64,000 nucleotides of DNA. It comes from Phaeodactylibacter xiamenensis (GTDB lineage Bacteria; Bacteroidota; Bacteroidia; Chitinophagales; Saprospiraceae). The stretch spans positions 62,001 to 126,000 of the forward strand of contig NZ_JPOS01000016.1 in assembly GCF_000759025.1 (NCBI RefSeq). Direction: 5' to 3'. A model generated the notes under the pieces. The model saw only the letters and a list, made by a program, of their open reading frames with translations. It was not told the DNA's origin and did not search any database. The translations under genes were made by a program, and so were the position numbers. This document shows, one piece after another, positions 24,394-34,052 of this stretch. The stretch's first letter is position 1, and every line of letters starts with the position of its first letter.

Positions 24394-25019
24394 CAGGAAT
24401 GCGTTGAGGTGAGGTCCAGGGTTTGGCCGGCCCGCCAGCCCGGGTCGTGGGCAACGATAATTACTGTTTTGTCTTTCAGGCTGGAAATATAGTCCATCAT
24501 CTGCGCCTTGCGCTCCGCATCCACTGCCGAGGTGGCTTCGTCCAAAAGCAAGAGCGGGCGGTTCAGCAGCAGGGCGCCGGTGAGCGCCAGGCGTTGTTGC
24601 TCGCCCCCGGATAGTTCCCGGACCGGCTGTTCCAGCTGCCCGGGCTGCAGCCCAAAGCGGCCGAAGTGGCTTAGTATCGTTTGTTCCGAAAAATCTGCGC
24701 GCTGATTGGCCTCAAACTGATGGACCTGCTCCAGCAATTGCCGGGCGGTGCCTTCCACCCGTGGCAGCTGCTGCGGCACATAGGCTACTGACTGCCGGAG
24801 CGACCAGACCGTTTGTGCATTCAGCGGCTTCCCACCAATGTGGATGCGCCCTTCGTCAGGGACACAAAATCCCAGAAGCAAGCGAAGCAGTGTGCTCTTC
24901 CCGCTCCCCGATGGCCCCTGAACAAGCAGGTGAGTATGGGTAGCAAGGTGGAGGGAAAAGTCATCAAAGACCGTCTTCTGACCAAAGCGGACCGTGATGT
25001 GCTCCAACCGGACCTCCAT
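24393..25019 (-). CDS. fetA: FetA-type ABC transporter ATPase
   Basis: 208 residues starting MEVRLEHITVRFGQ. A longer start at 25067 would overlap the protease gene by 38 bases. Walker A GPSGSGKST, Q-loop VAYVPQQ, signature LSGGEQQRLAL, Walker B PLLLLDEAT and the switch His in VIIVAHD are all present, so it should be active. Coupled to the UPF0014 permease downstream. The protease gene ends 10 bases upstream, so all three may be cotranscribed. Confidence 0.87.
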   Translation of the reverse strand: MEVRLEHITVRFGQKTVFDDFSLHLATHTHLLVQGPSGSGKSTLLRLLLGFCVPDEGRIHIGGKPLNAQTVWSLRQSVAYVPQQLPRVEGTARQLLEQVHQFEANQRADFSEQTILSHFGRFGLQPGQLEQPVRELSGGEQQRLALTGALLLNRPLLLLDEATSAVDAERKAQMMDYISSLKDKTVIIVAHDPGWRAGQTLDLTSTHS

Positions 25020-25029
25020 ATCCTGTGAG

Positions 25030-26694
25030 TTATTGCTGACTGGCGGTAAGGGAAGTGGATCGGGCAATGGCTTTCAGGGCTTCCTTTACCATTGCATCTT
25101 CCATATTCCATACCTTGTAGTAGCCCTCATCTTCGAAGAGTTGCTTGGCAATGCGGGCCTTGAGCATGTGTTTGGTGGCGCGCTTGACGGGCTCGCTCAG
25201 TGCATCTGCGGTAAGGGGATCGCCATGTTCCTCAGCGTAAGTGATCAGGCCCTGCAGCAAGGCATCATCAATGCTGAAGGAGGTAACAAAGCGGTCCAGC
25301 CCCTGTTCCGTCAGCGCAGCGGGGTCTGCCTCTTCGCCCAGGTAGCGGAAAACGTACTGCGGTACGTATTGCCGGAGCGTCAGGTAGTCCTCGTCCAGGC
25401 TGAGGGTATCGATGGGTACAAATACATCGGGCATAATGCCACCACCGCCGTAGACGATCCGCCCGTTGTCGGTGTAGTATTCGGTAGAGTCCTGTATCAG
25501 GATATTCCGGGCTGCTTCCATTTCTCCGGTTTCGTACCGGTCATACATCTCGTGCTCGTAGGCCTCGGGGTCATCGTAGGGCTTTTGGATGGAACGGCCA
25601 GAGGGTGTGTAGTAGCGGGCAACGGTAAGGCGCAGTGCGGCTCCGTCGCGGAGTTTGTACTGCTCCTGCACCAGCCCCTTCCCAAAGGAACGCCGGCCAA
25701 TAATGACGCCCCGGTCGTGGTCCTGAATCGCCCCCGCTACGATCTCACTGGCCGAAGCAGAGCCTTCATCAATCAACACCACGATGTCCTCCACATCGAA
25801 GAAGTTGCGCCCGGTGGACGTATACTCACTGCGGCTGACGGCATCGCCTTCGGTGTAGACCAGGAGTTTGTCTTTTTCTTTGAATAACTGACTGAGCATA
25901 TTGGTGGCTTGCTGAAGGTAGCCCCCGGGGTTGTGGCGAAGGTCGAGCACGAGGTCTTCCATGCCCTGATTTTCCACCAGCTCTTCCAGTGCTTTCATAA
26001 ATTCTTCGTAAGTCGTTGCGCTGAAGCGGTTGAGCTTGATATAGCCGGTATTGGCATCCAGCATATAAGCCACGTCCACGCTATTCATTGGGATTTCATC
26101 CCGCGTCACCGTGAACTGCCTCAACTTGGTTTCTTTGCCCCTCAGGATGCCGATTTGCACGTCTGTCCCCTTTTCGCCCCGCAGCATTTTGATGATATCA
26201 TCGGAGTCCATGCCTACGCCGGCTATGGTGGAGTCGGCAATCTGCACGATGCGGTCGCCGGAGAGGATGCCCGCCGTTTCGGAGGGCCCGCCGGCGAGCG
26301 GTGTGACGACTACGATGGTGTCGTCCAGGACCATAAATTCAACGCCTATGCCATCGAAATTGCCTTTAAGCTGTTCATTGACGGCTTGCAGTTCTTCCGC
26401 GGAAATGTAGTTGGAATGAGGATCGAGGCGGGAGAGCAGGTCGTCAATCACTTCCTGTGTGAGTGCTTCCTTATCTACAGCGTCCACATACTTGGCCTCC
26501 ACATAGCGCAGGATTTCCTCTACTTTGCCCTGACCGATGCCTTCGGGGCCGGGGGCTTCCTGCTCCACCACGAGCTTGGGCATATTGGACTGCATGCGCA
26601 TGCCGAGCAACATGCCGGTGACAAGCACAATAGCAAACAGCAAGGGGAGCCAGATACTGAATTTATTCGGAGCTGAAGGTCGATCTTGATGCAT
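25030..26694 (-). CDS. C-terminal processing protease (S41) with PDZ domain
   Basis: 554 residues. One N-terminal membrane anchor (about 13-33), a DPHSNYISAEE helix region, a PDZ domain (about 90-180, GIGVEF...GDRIVQIAD), then the S41 catalytic core: DLRHNPGGYLQQA, the nucleophile in LIDEGSASASEIVAGA and the Lys in RRSFGKGLVQEQ. The Ser/Lys dyad is intact. Such CtpA/Prc proteases trim periplasmic and lipoproteins. A C-terminal ~130-residue helical extension is typical of the Bacteroidota form. Confidence 0.9.
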   Translation of the reverse strand: MHQDRPSAPNKFSIWLPLLFAIVLVTGMLLGMRMQSNMPKLVVEQEAPGPEGIGQGKVEEILRYVEAKYVDAVDKEALTQEVIDDLLSRLDPHSNYISAEELQAVNEQLKGNFDGIGVEFMVLDDTIVVVTPLAGGPSETAGILSGDRIVQIADSTIAGVGMDSDDIIKMLRGEKGTDVQIGILRGKETKLRQFTVTRDEIPMNSVDVAYMLDANTGYIKLNRFSATTYEEFMKALEELVENQGMEDLVLDLRHNPGGYLQQATNMLSQLFKEKDKLLVYTEGDAVSRSEYTSTGRNFFDVEDIVVLIDEGSASASEIVAGAIQDHDRGVIIGRRSFGKGLVQEQYKLRDGAALRLTVARYYTPSGRSIQKPYDDPEAYEHEMYDRYETGEMEAARNILIQDSTEYYTDNGRIVYGGGGIMPDVFVPIDTLSLDEDYLTLRQYVPQYVFRYLGEEADPAALTEQGLDRFVTSFSIDDALLQGLITYAEEHGDPLTADALSEPVKRATKHMLKARIAKQLFEDEGYYKVWNMEDAMVKEALKAIARSTSLTASQQ

Positions 26695-26808
26695 GTTTGG
26701 GACAGGGTGTAAAGATTTCGCAAAATAATGGCTTCGGCGGACTGAGGCGATAGTTCGTAAAATACCAGGTTAATACAAAAATAGGGGATTTAATGTTGCT
26801 CAAATGTG

Positions 26809-27243
26809 CTAGTTTTTGCTTCGGCGCATTTCAGAGCGGCGCATAGGCATGCGGTCGATGCGGCCGAAGAGCTCCTGCATGGGAACCACGGCTTCCTGTT
26901 CTGTTTTGACCGTACCGTCCTTACCAATCAGCACAAATTTTAATCCTTGTTCCGGTACCGGCCCGTATCTGTTGGTAAGCAGCCTGAGCACTTCCGGCTG
27001 AAGGGGCGTTCCTCCCGGCCCCGTACCCGAATGTTGAAAAAGCTGATATAAAACCAGATCGCGGTCTGTGACTTCTTCGGGAGTGGCCGTCCAAAGGTTA
27101 AATTGTTGCTTCAATGCAGCTTCTTCGGCATCCGGAGCCAGTAGCAAAACGACCCGGTGCTGCCAAAGGTGCTCTTGCAGGGGCTGTGCACTCCCCAAAT
27201 GAGCAAATAATAAAGACCCAACAAACCAAACGAACTTCTTCAT
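26809..27243 (-). CDS. DUF4174-like secreted protein
   Basis: 144 residues with signal peptide MKKFVWFVGSLLFAHLGSAQ. The body (HRVVLLLAPD at the start, LKFVLIGKDGTVKTEQEA, LFGRIDRMPMRRSEMR at the end) is the thioredoxin-like DUF4174 pattern. The Cys pair of true thioredoxins is absent. Unknown periplasmic role. Confidence 0.7.
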   Translation of the reverse strand: MKKFVWFVGSLLFAHLGSAQPLQEHLWQHRVVLLLAPDAEEAALKQQFNLWTATPEEVTDRDLVLYQLFQHSGTGPGGTPLQPEVLRLLTNRYGPVPEQGLKFVLIGKDGTVKTEQEAVVPMQELFGRIDRMPMRRSEMRRSKN

Positions 27244-27364
27244 AATTCTCGCTTTACTTAAAATGACTGCATTACTTTTCTGAAAAATCAGAATTTCCTG
27301 CTAGTCAAGGCAATAACTGAAGGTCCGCAATTGTTTACTAAAACGTCTCAAATCCCTTTCACCC

Positions 27365-28252
27365 ATGAAGAACTTCCTCCTCCTCTCCGCCCTTTTTGCC
27401 GTACAGGCTACCCCTGCTCAGGAACGCTTCGTCAGCCACGACCTGGAGGGCTACTACGACTGGTTTCACGAGCAGTCACAGGTAGCAGACCACTACGAAC
27501 CGAATACGACCCTCTACACCTTTACCGCTGATACCAAAGTACATGAGGGCCCCTGCCGGGATGCTGAAGTGCTGACTACCCTTCCGCTGGCTTTTCCGGT
27601 AACGAACCTTAGCTACAACGACGACTATTTCCTGCCGGAAGACGAGATTAACGGATACGGTGATTTCTGGTATCAGGTGACCGGCAGCGATGCCAACGGA
27701 AAGCCCTTCCGGGGCTACGTCTGGGGCGCCGATATTGCCAAAGGCTACACCCGTACTGACCTGAACGACGACCAAACACCTGAGTACCTCCTGCTGGGCA
27801 TCTCCACGCATGAGCGGAAGCAATTAAGAGATATCAACGGTGAACTGCGCCTGGTACAGGATGGCAAACTGCTGACCGCCACCACAGTGCCCGGGCTCTG
27901 CCTGTTCGAGGATTGCGCTTCTAGCTCTCTCCTCCGGGTCATCAACACCACACAGGGCTTCCCGGTAATCGAAACCAGCACCATGACAGTAGGATGCTGG
28001 GCCGGCATCGAAAAAGCCTTTTTCTTCTACGACGGCGCCAACTTCAACCGCGTCTATCAGGCAGAGTACACCACCGACCATGAAATTGCCAGCGAGTCTT
28101 TCATCGTCAATCAGGGCTCTTCTGCTCAGGTCTGCCAGTACAGCCACGAAGGCAAAGACTATGCCCCGGTCTGGAAATGCCGCCCGCTGGAAAGCCAAAA
28201 TGACCGGGCAGAAATGGTCATGGAGCCTTCCGCCCATACCCGTGTAAAATAA
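27365..28252 (+). CDS. Secreted protein with SH3-like domain
   Basis: 295 residues. A short signal peptide (MKNFLLLSALFAVQATPAQ) is followed by a bacterial SH3-like segment (TKVHEGPCRDAEVLTTLPLA ... FRGYVWGADIAKGY), then a C-terminal beta-rich domain with several Cys and no family I recognise. SH3-like domains of this sort bind cell-wall or peptide ligands. It is followed by hairpins ending in a clear terminator. Confidence 0.6.
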   Translation: MKNFLLLSALFAVQATPAQERFVSHDLEGYYDWFHEQSQVADHYEPNTTLYTFTADTKVHEGPCRDAEVLTTLPLAFPVTNLSYNDDYFLPEDEINGYGDFWYQVTGSDANGKPFRGYVWGADIAKGYTRTDLNDDQTPEYLLLGISTHERKQLRDINGELRLVQDGKLLTATTVPGLCLFEDCASSSLLRVINTTQGFPVIETSTMTVGCWAGIEKAFFFYDGANFNRVYQAEYTTDHEIASESFIVNQGSSAQVCQYSHEGKDYAPVWKCRPLESQNDRAEMVMEPSAHTRVK

Positions 28253-28296
28253 CCGGGCTGGCTTAATTGCGCCGGCCCTCAGGAAACCAAATACTG

Positions 28297-28332
28297 CGCA
28301 GCCTTCCCTCTTCAGAAAAGGCTGCGTTTTTT
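28297..28332 (+). terminator. Rho-independent terminator
   Basis: Arms CGCAGCCTT (28297-28305) and AAGGCTGCG (28318-28326) followed by six T. It ends the transcript of the SH3-like gene. A further GC-rich stem at about 28255-28278 precedes it. Confidence 0.85.
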
Positions 28333-28396
28333 ATTTTCGGGCTCATCCACCAAACATGCCGACTGGACAAAGAAAGCGTTTACGCACACCACCGCA

Positions 28397-28609
28397 ATGA
28401 TCAGGGATATTGAGTCAGAAGCCGGCGTGTATATGGCATCCAGCCAACTGCAAAAGCTCGAAGAAGCAGCAAATGCCATTGAAGGCAGTAAGCTGATGAC
28501 CAATCAAAAAGAGGCTATCTACACCTTCTTCGATCATGCACAAAAAGTCATGAATACCCTTTCTGACCGCATTGCCACCAAGAGTTATCAGGATTACAAC
28601 ATGCGATAA
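28397..28609 (+). CDS. Small helical hypothetical protein, 70 aa
   Basis: MIRDIESEAGVYMASSQLQK... is amphipathic and helical, with no signal peptide. It sits between two terminators, so it is its own transcription unit, and its codon use matches the neighbours. Function unknown. Confidence 0.5.
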   Translation: MIRDIESEAGVYMASSQLQKLEEAANAIEGSKLMTNQKEAIYTFFDHAQKVMNTLSDRIATKSYQDYNMR

Positions 28610-28639
28610 ACCAATCACCTAAATACCAGATTCAGGCAG

Positions 28640-28674
28640 AGCGGATGGCCCCGGGCGGGTCATCCGCTTTTTTT
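28640..28674 (+). terminator. Rho-independent terminator
   Basis: Arms AGCGGATG (28640-28647) and CATCCGCT (28661-28668) with a run of seven T at 28668-28674, following the 70-aa gene. Confidence 0.88.
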
Positions 28675-28768
28675 GTAGCCGCCAAGACCGAACTAAACAC
28701 CTGTTACCGGAAAGCCCCGCACATTTTACCTTATTTTCAGCCCATTATTAACCTTGTGAAATGGAAAT

Positions 28769-31700
28769 ATGAAAAAATGCTTACCCCTGTTGCTGGCTCT
28801 GGTACTTCCGGTACTCCTTGCCGGTCAGCAGCTCAATCATGTCCTTGGAGAAGCCCTGATCAGGCTGGAGCCAAAAGCCAGCGTCCAATCTCTCACCGGC
28901 CGCCTGCAAACCTTCAACGGGCGGTCTACCAATTTCAAAATCATTGAGGAAGTCGTGCCCTACATGCGCATCTGGCGTGTGGGGTTTGACCATACTGCGG
29001 TCTCGGAAATTGACTTCCTGGCCCATCTCAACCGCATGCCCGGCATATCCGTCGCTCAGTTCAATCACCTGGTAGAGCTGCGGAGCACCGTGCCGGACGA
29101 CCCGGAATTCCAAAATCAGTGGCAGTACATCAATGGTGGCTCCGGTAGCTGTGTGGAAGGGGCTGACATTGATGCGGACCTGGCCTGGGAGATCACTACG
29201 GGTGGCACCAATGCACTGGGCGATGACATCGTAGTTTGCATCGTAGACGACGGGCTCGACCCCAATCATCAGGACTTTGGCGACAACGTCTGGGTGAATG
29301 TCGCAGAAATACCTGGTAACGGCATTGATGATGACAATAACGGCTTTATTGATGACTATGCCGGCTGGAATACCGGCTCAGATGATGACGACATTGATGC
29401 ATCCAATGGGCACGGCACGCCCGTAGCGGGCATCGTTGGCGCTCAGGGTAACAACGGCATCGGCGTGGCCGGTGTCAACTGGGATGTTAAGCTCATGATC
29501 GTAGTTGGCGGTTCCGGTATAGAGTCGGAAGTATTGGAGGCCTACAGCTTCCCGCTTGCCCACCGCATGCGCTACAACGAAACCGGAGGAGCAGAAGGCT
29601 CTTTTGTAGTAGCCACCAACTCCTCCTGGGGTGTCAACTTCGGACAGCCGGAGGACGCGCCCCTTTGGTGTGCATTCTACGACACCCTCGGCGTGCACGG
29701 TATCCTCAATGCGGGCGCTACGATCAACGGAAACCAAAATGTGGATGAAGTTGGCGACCTGCCAACCGCCTGCAGCAGTGACTTCATGATCAGCGTGACC
29801 AACCTCAACTGTACCGGCAATAAGGTCAGTGGTGCAGGCTTTGGTATAGAGACCATAGACCTCGGCGCACCCGGGCAGGGCACCTGGACGGCAGCCGAGG
29901 GCAATACCTATGGTGGGTTTGGCGGTACTTCCGGGGCAACGCCTCACGTCGCCGGGGCAATTGCCCTGCTCTACTCCGCACCCTGCTCCCAGCTTACACA
30001 GCTGTCGCTCGAAGCACCGGCAGAAGCCGCCCTTTTAGTCCGGCGGGCCATCTTTGACGGGGTCAAACCCAATCCAAGCCTGGATAGCATCACGGTAACC
30101 GGCGGCACGCTCAACCTTTACAACAGCCTGCAGATGCTGCTCCAAAACTGTGGCCCCTGCCCGGGCGCCTTCGGCCTGGAAGCTACTGCGGTAACCGACA
30201 GCAGCGCGACCATCAGCTGGGTGTCTACCGACTCCACTTTGCAGTCCAGCCTCTACTGGCGGGAAAGCGGGGACACGACCTGGCAGATTATTCCGGACGC
30301 CATGGCCCCGGTTGAGCTGAGCGGCTTACTGTCTTGCAGCGCTTATGAGTTTGCCCTGGAGGAAACCTGTACAGACACCACCGTTTTCTCAACCATCGCC
30401 ACCTTCCTGACCGAAGGCTGCTGTGATGCGCCTCAGGACTTGTTCGCCGAATCCACAGTGGACAGTACCGTGCTGTCCTGGCGTCCGGTATCGGCTGCAA
30501 GTGCCTATCAGGTGACCGTTACCTGCCTGATGGATACCCTGACTTATGACAGCGTCTTCACCAACACCTTAACGGTGACCGGGCTCGACTCCTGTCAAAC
30601 CTGTGTAGCCAATATCCAAAGCCTGTGCAGTGATGACCTCTTACCCGACTCCCTGGGTACGGACATTCTCTTTGACGTACCGGGCTGTGGCAATTGCATC
30701 GACCTCGACTACTGCCTGGTCACTGGCAATACGGAGTATGAATTCATCAATGCTGTATCCATAAATGACCTGGAAAACACTTCAGGCAACGATGGCGGCT
30801 ACGGAGATTACACCGGCCTGAGCACCAGCCTGGAAACCGGCGCAGGCTACACCCTGACCATTACACCCGGCTGGGTGACCAGCGCCTATTCTGAGAACTA
30901 CTGGGTCCTCATCGACCTTAATCAGGATGGAACCTTTGACCTGAGCACCGAAGTGGTGGGCAGTGTAACCGATTCGGAAGAGACCAGTATAGAAATCCCG
31001 ATCCTCATCCCGGATGATGCCCTGACTGGCAGCACAAGGATGCGGGTGGCGATGGCTTTTCAGGAGGACCAGTTACCAGAATGCAACAACAGCATTGAAG
31101 GCGAAACGGAAGACTACTGCCTGGAGATCACCGATGAGGTACCACCCTGCCCTGTACCGGCGGCTGTCACCACCGACTCCATCAGTTATCAGAGTGCCTA
31201 CCTCAGCTGGGAAGGCAGCAGCGAGGTCTATCAGCTGCGCTTCCGCCCGGAAGGGGCTGCGGAGTGGTCCGGCGTTGAGGGCGTTGGTGCCCAAATGCTT
31301 ATCCTCGAAGGACTGGATGTCTGCACCGGTTATGAAGTGCAGGTGTCGGGCTTCTGTGGTGACTTCCCAAGTGGATGGTCCGAATCCTTCTTTTTCTCTA
31401 CGATCTGCAATCCGGCCTGCGACAGTGATGCAGCGATGCTAACCGTCCTTGACCTTACTGATACCACCGCTATGCTGGTCTGGGCGGCACCTGATGCTGC
31501 ACTAAGCTATGAGCTGCAGGTCCGCAGAAGCGGCACAACGGCCTGGGATACCTACCCGACCACCGGCCTGGAACTTCAACTGGAGAACCTCGATTCCTGC
31601 TCGGCCTACGATGCCCGCATCTGGGTCACCTGCGAGGGCGTCAATAACATCAGTCAGCCCTCCGCTACTATGAACTTCGAGACGACCTGCCTGACCGGGA

Positions 31701-31969
31701 CCGAAAACCTGGCCCGCCAACTGGGCCTGGAAGTCGCGCCCAACCCCTTCCGGAAAACCCTCGGTATCCAACTGGAACTGGAACGTGCCCAAACGGTGCA
31801 GTACCTGTTGTACAATGCCGCTGGCCAGCAGCTCTTGCAACGGGAAGAAGCACTGACACAGGGTATTCAGCAGAGCAGCCTGTCTACCGCTACCCTGCCT
31901 GCCGGACTGTACTGGCTGAGCGTGCGTACGGAACACGGCGTCGCTACGATTAAAGTGATTAAGCAATAA
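28769..31969 (+). CDS. T9SS-exported multidomain subtilisin-like (S8) protease
   Basis: 1066 residues. Signal peptide (1-19), propeptide, S8 domain with Asp160 (CIVDDGLDPNHQD), His215 (NGHGTPVAGI) and Ser388 (FGGTSGATPHVAG), and an Asp-rich calcium-type insert (GIDDDNNGFIDD). After it come fibronectin-III-like domains (about 465-545, 550-630, 785-865, 870-955) and a GEVED-type domain (about 650-770, YWVLIDLNQDGTFD ... GETEDYCLEI). It ends with a type A T9SS sorting domain (EVAPNPFRKTLGIQL ... TIKVIKQ). An outer-surface or secreted protease, probably nutritional. The catalytic core resembles the shorter protease at 21212, here with canonical motifs. Confidence 0.9.
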   Translation: MKKCLPLLLALVLPVLLAGQQLNHVLGEALIRLEPKASVQSLTGRLQTFNGRSTNFKIIEEVVPYMRIWRVGFDHTAVSEIDFLAHLNRMPGISVAQFNHLVELRSTVPDDPEFQNQWQYINGGSGSCVEGADIDADLAWEITTGGTNALGDDIVVCIVDDGLDPNHQDFGDNVWVNVAEIPGNGIDDDNNGFIDDYAGWNTGSDDDDIDASNGHGTPVAGIVGAQGNNGIGVAGVNWDVKLMIVVGGSGIESEVLEAYSFPLAHRMRYNETGGAEGSFVVATNSSWGVNFGQPEDAPLWCAFYDTLGVHGILNAGATINGNQNVDEVGDLPTACSSDFMISVTNLNCTGNKVSGAGFGIETIDLGAPGQGTWTAAEGNTYGGFGGTSGATPHVAGAIALLYSAPCSQLTQLSLEAPAEAALLVRRAIFDGVKPNPSLDSITVTGGTLNLYNSLQMLLQNCGPCPGAFGLEATAVTDSSATISWVSTDSTLQSSLYWRESGDTTWQIIPDAMAPVELSGLLSCSAYEFALEETCTDTTVFSTIATFLTEGCCDAPQDLFAESTVDSTVLSWRPVSAASAYQVTVTCLMDTLTYDSVFTNTLTVTGLDSCQTCVANIQSLCSDDLLPDSLGTDILFDVPGCGNCIDLDYCLVTGNTEYEFINAVSINDLENTSGNDGGYGDYTGLSTSLETGAGYTLTITPGWVTSAYSENYWVLIDLNQDGTFDLSTEVVGSVTDSEETSIEIPILIPDDALTGSTRMRVAMAFQEDQLPECNNSIEGETEDYCLEITDEVPPCPVPAAVTTDSISYQSAYLSWEGSSEVYQLRFRPEGAAEWSGVEGVGAQMLILEGLDVCTGYEVQVSGFCGDFPSGWSESFFFSTICNPACDSDAAMLTVLDLTDTTAMLVWAAPDAALSYELQVRRSGTTAWDTYPTTGLELQLENLDSCSAYDARIWVTCEGVNNISQPSATMNFETTCLTGTENLARQLGLEVAPNPFRKTLGIQLELERAQTVQYLLYNAAGQQLLQREEALTQGIQQSSLSTATLPAGLYWLSVRTEHGVATIKVIKQ

Positions 31970-31991
31970 CCCGTTTGACGGACTGACCTGC

Positions 31992-32029
31992 AGCGGCCGG
32001 CATTTCTATTGGAAGTGCCGGCCGCTTTG
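31992..32029 (+). terminator. Strong hairpin terminator after the protease gene
   Basis: Arms AGCGGCCGGCA (31992-32002) and TGCCGGCCGCT (32016-32026) with a short T tail. Confidence 0.75.
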
Positions 32030-32084
32030 TTATAACATCATTTGATAATACCAATAGAACTAAATCATCGCTCAATGCGTATTA

Positions 32085-32104
32085 ATAGTACCAAATGATA
32101 CTAT
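32085..32104 (+). promoter_or_regulatory. Inverted repeat ATAGTA/TACTAT at the Fic gene start
   Basis: Six-base arms with an 8-base spacer lie immediately upstream of the ATG at 32106, with a related TACCAA word at about 32050. The Fic protein has a C-terminal winged-helix-like region, so autoregulation is possible. Inference only. Confidence 0.35.
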
Positions 32105-32105
32105 C

Positions 32106-33065
32106 ATGCAGCACAAGTATTTTGAGCCTACCGCAGAAATCGTCAACCTTTCTACAGACATAGGCCACCTGCTAGGGGTGATCGACGGCTCACAGCTCCG
32201 TAAGCCTCAGCCCACCCTTCGCAAGCGCAACAAGATCAAAACCATCCGCGCCTCTCTCGCTATTGAAGGCAATACTCTGACGGAAGCACAGGTCACTGCC
32301 ATCCTGGACAATAAACCCGTCATCGGCCCGCAGAAAGATATCCTGGAGGTCAGGAATGCCATCAAAGCCTATGAAAGCCTCCCCGATTTCAACCCTTACG
32401 CTGAGTTGGATTATCTCAGGGCTCATCAGATACTCATGGAAGGCCTCGTGGATAAAGCAGGTCAATACCGAACTGAGGGCGTTGGAGTATTTCAGGGCAA
32501 TCAGGTGGCTCATCTCGCCCCTCCCGCCTGGAATGTCCCTCATTTGATGAGTCAACTCTTTGCGTATTTGCTGTCGGGCACTGAAAACCTGATCATCAAA
32601 AGTTGTATTTTCCATTATGAAATGGAGTTTATCCACCCCTTTTCGGATGGTAACGGCCGAATGGGCAGGCTTTGGCAAACCCGCCTGTTGATGGAAGCCA
32701 ACCCCGTCTTTGAATTTCTGCCTGTGGAAAAAGCCATTAAGGATAGTCAGGAAGATTACTACAAAGCACTTAGCGACAGCGACCGGTCAGGATTGTCCAC
32801 CACCTTTGTGGTTTATGCCCTGAAAAAGATAAGAAGCAGCCTGCAGGAGATGATTAAGCTGAGTACTCCACCGGCTAATGCTGAAGAGCGCATTCAATAC
32901 TTTATGGAACAGCACGATCAGCCTTTTTTTACCCGTAAAGATTATAGGGCTGTTTTCCCAAACCTTTCCACCTCCACTGCCTCCCGGGATTTACAGGCAG
33001 CAGTGCAACAGGGCTTGCTACTTAAGACCGGTGATAAGCGCAATACGACCTATGAGCGTCGGTGA
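32106..33065 (+). CDS. Fic-family protein with N-terminal inhibitory helix
   Basis: 319 residues. The catalytic loop HPFSDGNGRMGR is complete (His, Asp, Asn and both Arg), so AMP transfer is expected. The N-terminal segment ASLAIEGNTLT carries the (S/T)xxxE(G/N) inhibitory motif of class II Fic proteins, so the enzyme is self-inhibited. The last ~70 residues (FTRKDYRAVFPNLSTSTASR ... LLLKTGDKRNTTY) form a winged helix. No antitoxin-like neighbour. Targets unknown. It differs from the decayed Fic gene at 2749-3332. Confidence 0.88.
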   Translation: MQHKYFEPTAEIVNLSTDIGHLLGVIDGSQLRKPQPTLRKRNKIKTIRASLAIEGNTLTEAQVTAILDNKPVIGPQKDILEVRNAIKAYESLPDFNPYAELDYLRAHQILMEGLVDKAGQYRTEGVGVFQGNQVAHLAPPAWNVPHLMSQLFAYLLSGTENLIIKSCIFHYEMEFIHPFSDGNGRMGRLWQTRLLMEANPVFEFLPVEKAIKDSQEDYYKALSDSDRSGLSTTFVVYALKKIRSSLQEMIKLSTPPANAEERIQYFMEQHDQPFFTRKDYRAVFPNLSTSTASRDLQAAVQQGLLLKTGDKRNTTYERR

Positions 33066-33068
33066 GGC

Positions 33069-34052
33069 TTATGTCCCCACCCGCAGCACAATCTTCCCTT
33101 TGCTCTGATTGCTTTCCATATACCGGTGGGCCTCCGCCACTTCCGACCAATCGTAGACCTTATCGACAACCGGGCGCAGCTGCCCGTTCGCAAACAAGGG
33201 CCAGGCAAAGAGCTGCAAATCGCTGGAGAGGCGGATCTTATACTCCAAGTCCCGGGCGCGCAGGGTGGAGCCGATGATCTGCAGACGCTTGCGCAAAACC
33301 GGTGCGATGCTAAGGTTATCCACTTTCACCCCGCCCAGAAAAGCCAGGAGCACCATACGCCCTTCCAGCCCCATAACGTCGAGGTTTTGCTGCAGATAAG
33401 GCCCGCCGATGAAGTCCACAACCACATTCACGCCTTCCCCCTTGGTATAGTCTTGTAGCCTTTCGGCGAAATTTTCTGCCTTGTAGTCAATGGCCAGTTC
33501 CGCGCCCAGTTCCTGACAAAGGCCATGCTTGCCCGCCGATGCCGTTACGATAGGGTGAGCGCCCATGACCTTCGCCAGTTGAATAGCCGCAGTGCCTACC
33601 CCACTTGCGCCCGCATGGATCAGCACCCGCTCGCCTTCCTGTAGGTGCGCCAGCCAGCGCAGGGCCTGAAAAGCAGTCAGAAACACCTCCGGGACCGATG
33701 CGGCCTGCACGGCATCAAAGCCTTCGGGCCAGGGCAGGGCCAGGCGCTCGGGAATCACCGCATACTCGGCATAGCCACCGCCGCCCAGCAGCCCGCAGAC
33801 TTTATCGCCAATCTTCCAGTGAATAACCTGCTCACCAACTTCTACGACCTCGCCAGCCACCTCCAGTCCCATAATCGGGCTATCGCCTTCCGGCGGGGGG
33901 TATTTGCCCATACGCTGAAGGGTATCCGCCCGGTTGAGGGCTGTGGCTTCCACTTTGACCAGTATCTCGTTCGCGGCAGGGGTAGGGGTCTCATAATCGC
34001 CCAGATAGAGTTCTTCCGGGCCTCCAAAATCTTTAATTTGTATGGCTTTCAT
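33069..34052 (-). CDS. NAD(P)H:quinone oxidoreductase-like (PIG3-type) dehydrogenase
   Basis: 327 residues of the zinc-independent medium-chain dehydrogenase family: MKAIQIKDFGGPEELYLGD, RADTLQRMGKYPPPEGDSPI, GLEVAGEVVEVG, a Rossmann motif HAGASGVGTAAIQLAKVMGA and the C-terminal YMESNQSKGKIVLRVG. It reduces quinones or enones with NADPH. Its ATG overlaps the glycosyltransferase stop (ATGA), making it the last gene of the six-gene cluster running from 37963, so it may act on that cluster's product or simply be cotranscribed. Confidence 0.85.
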   Translation of the reverse strand: MKAIQIKDFGGPEELYLGDYETPTPAANEILVKVEATALNRADTLQRMGKYPPPEGDSPIMGLEVAGEVVEVGEQVIHWKIGDKVCGLLGGGGYAEYAVIPERLALPWPEGFDAVQAASVPEVFLTAFQALRWLAHLQEGERVLIHAGASGVGTAAIQLAKVMGAHPIVTASAGKHGLCQELGAELAIDYKAENFAERLQDYTKGEGVNVVVDFIGGPYLQQNLDVMGLEGRMVLLAFLGGVKVDNLSIAPVLRKRLQIIGSTLRARDLEYKIRLSSDLQLFAWPLFANGQLRPVVDKVYDWSEVAEAHRYMESNQSKGKIVLRVGT

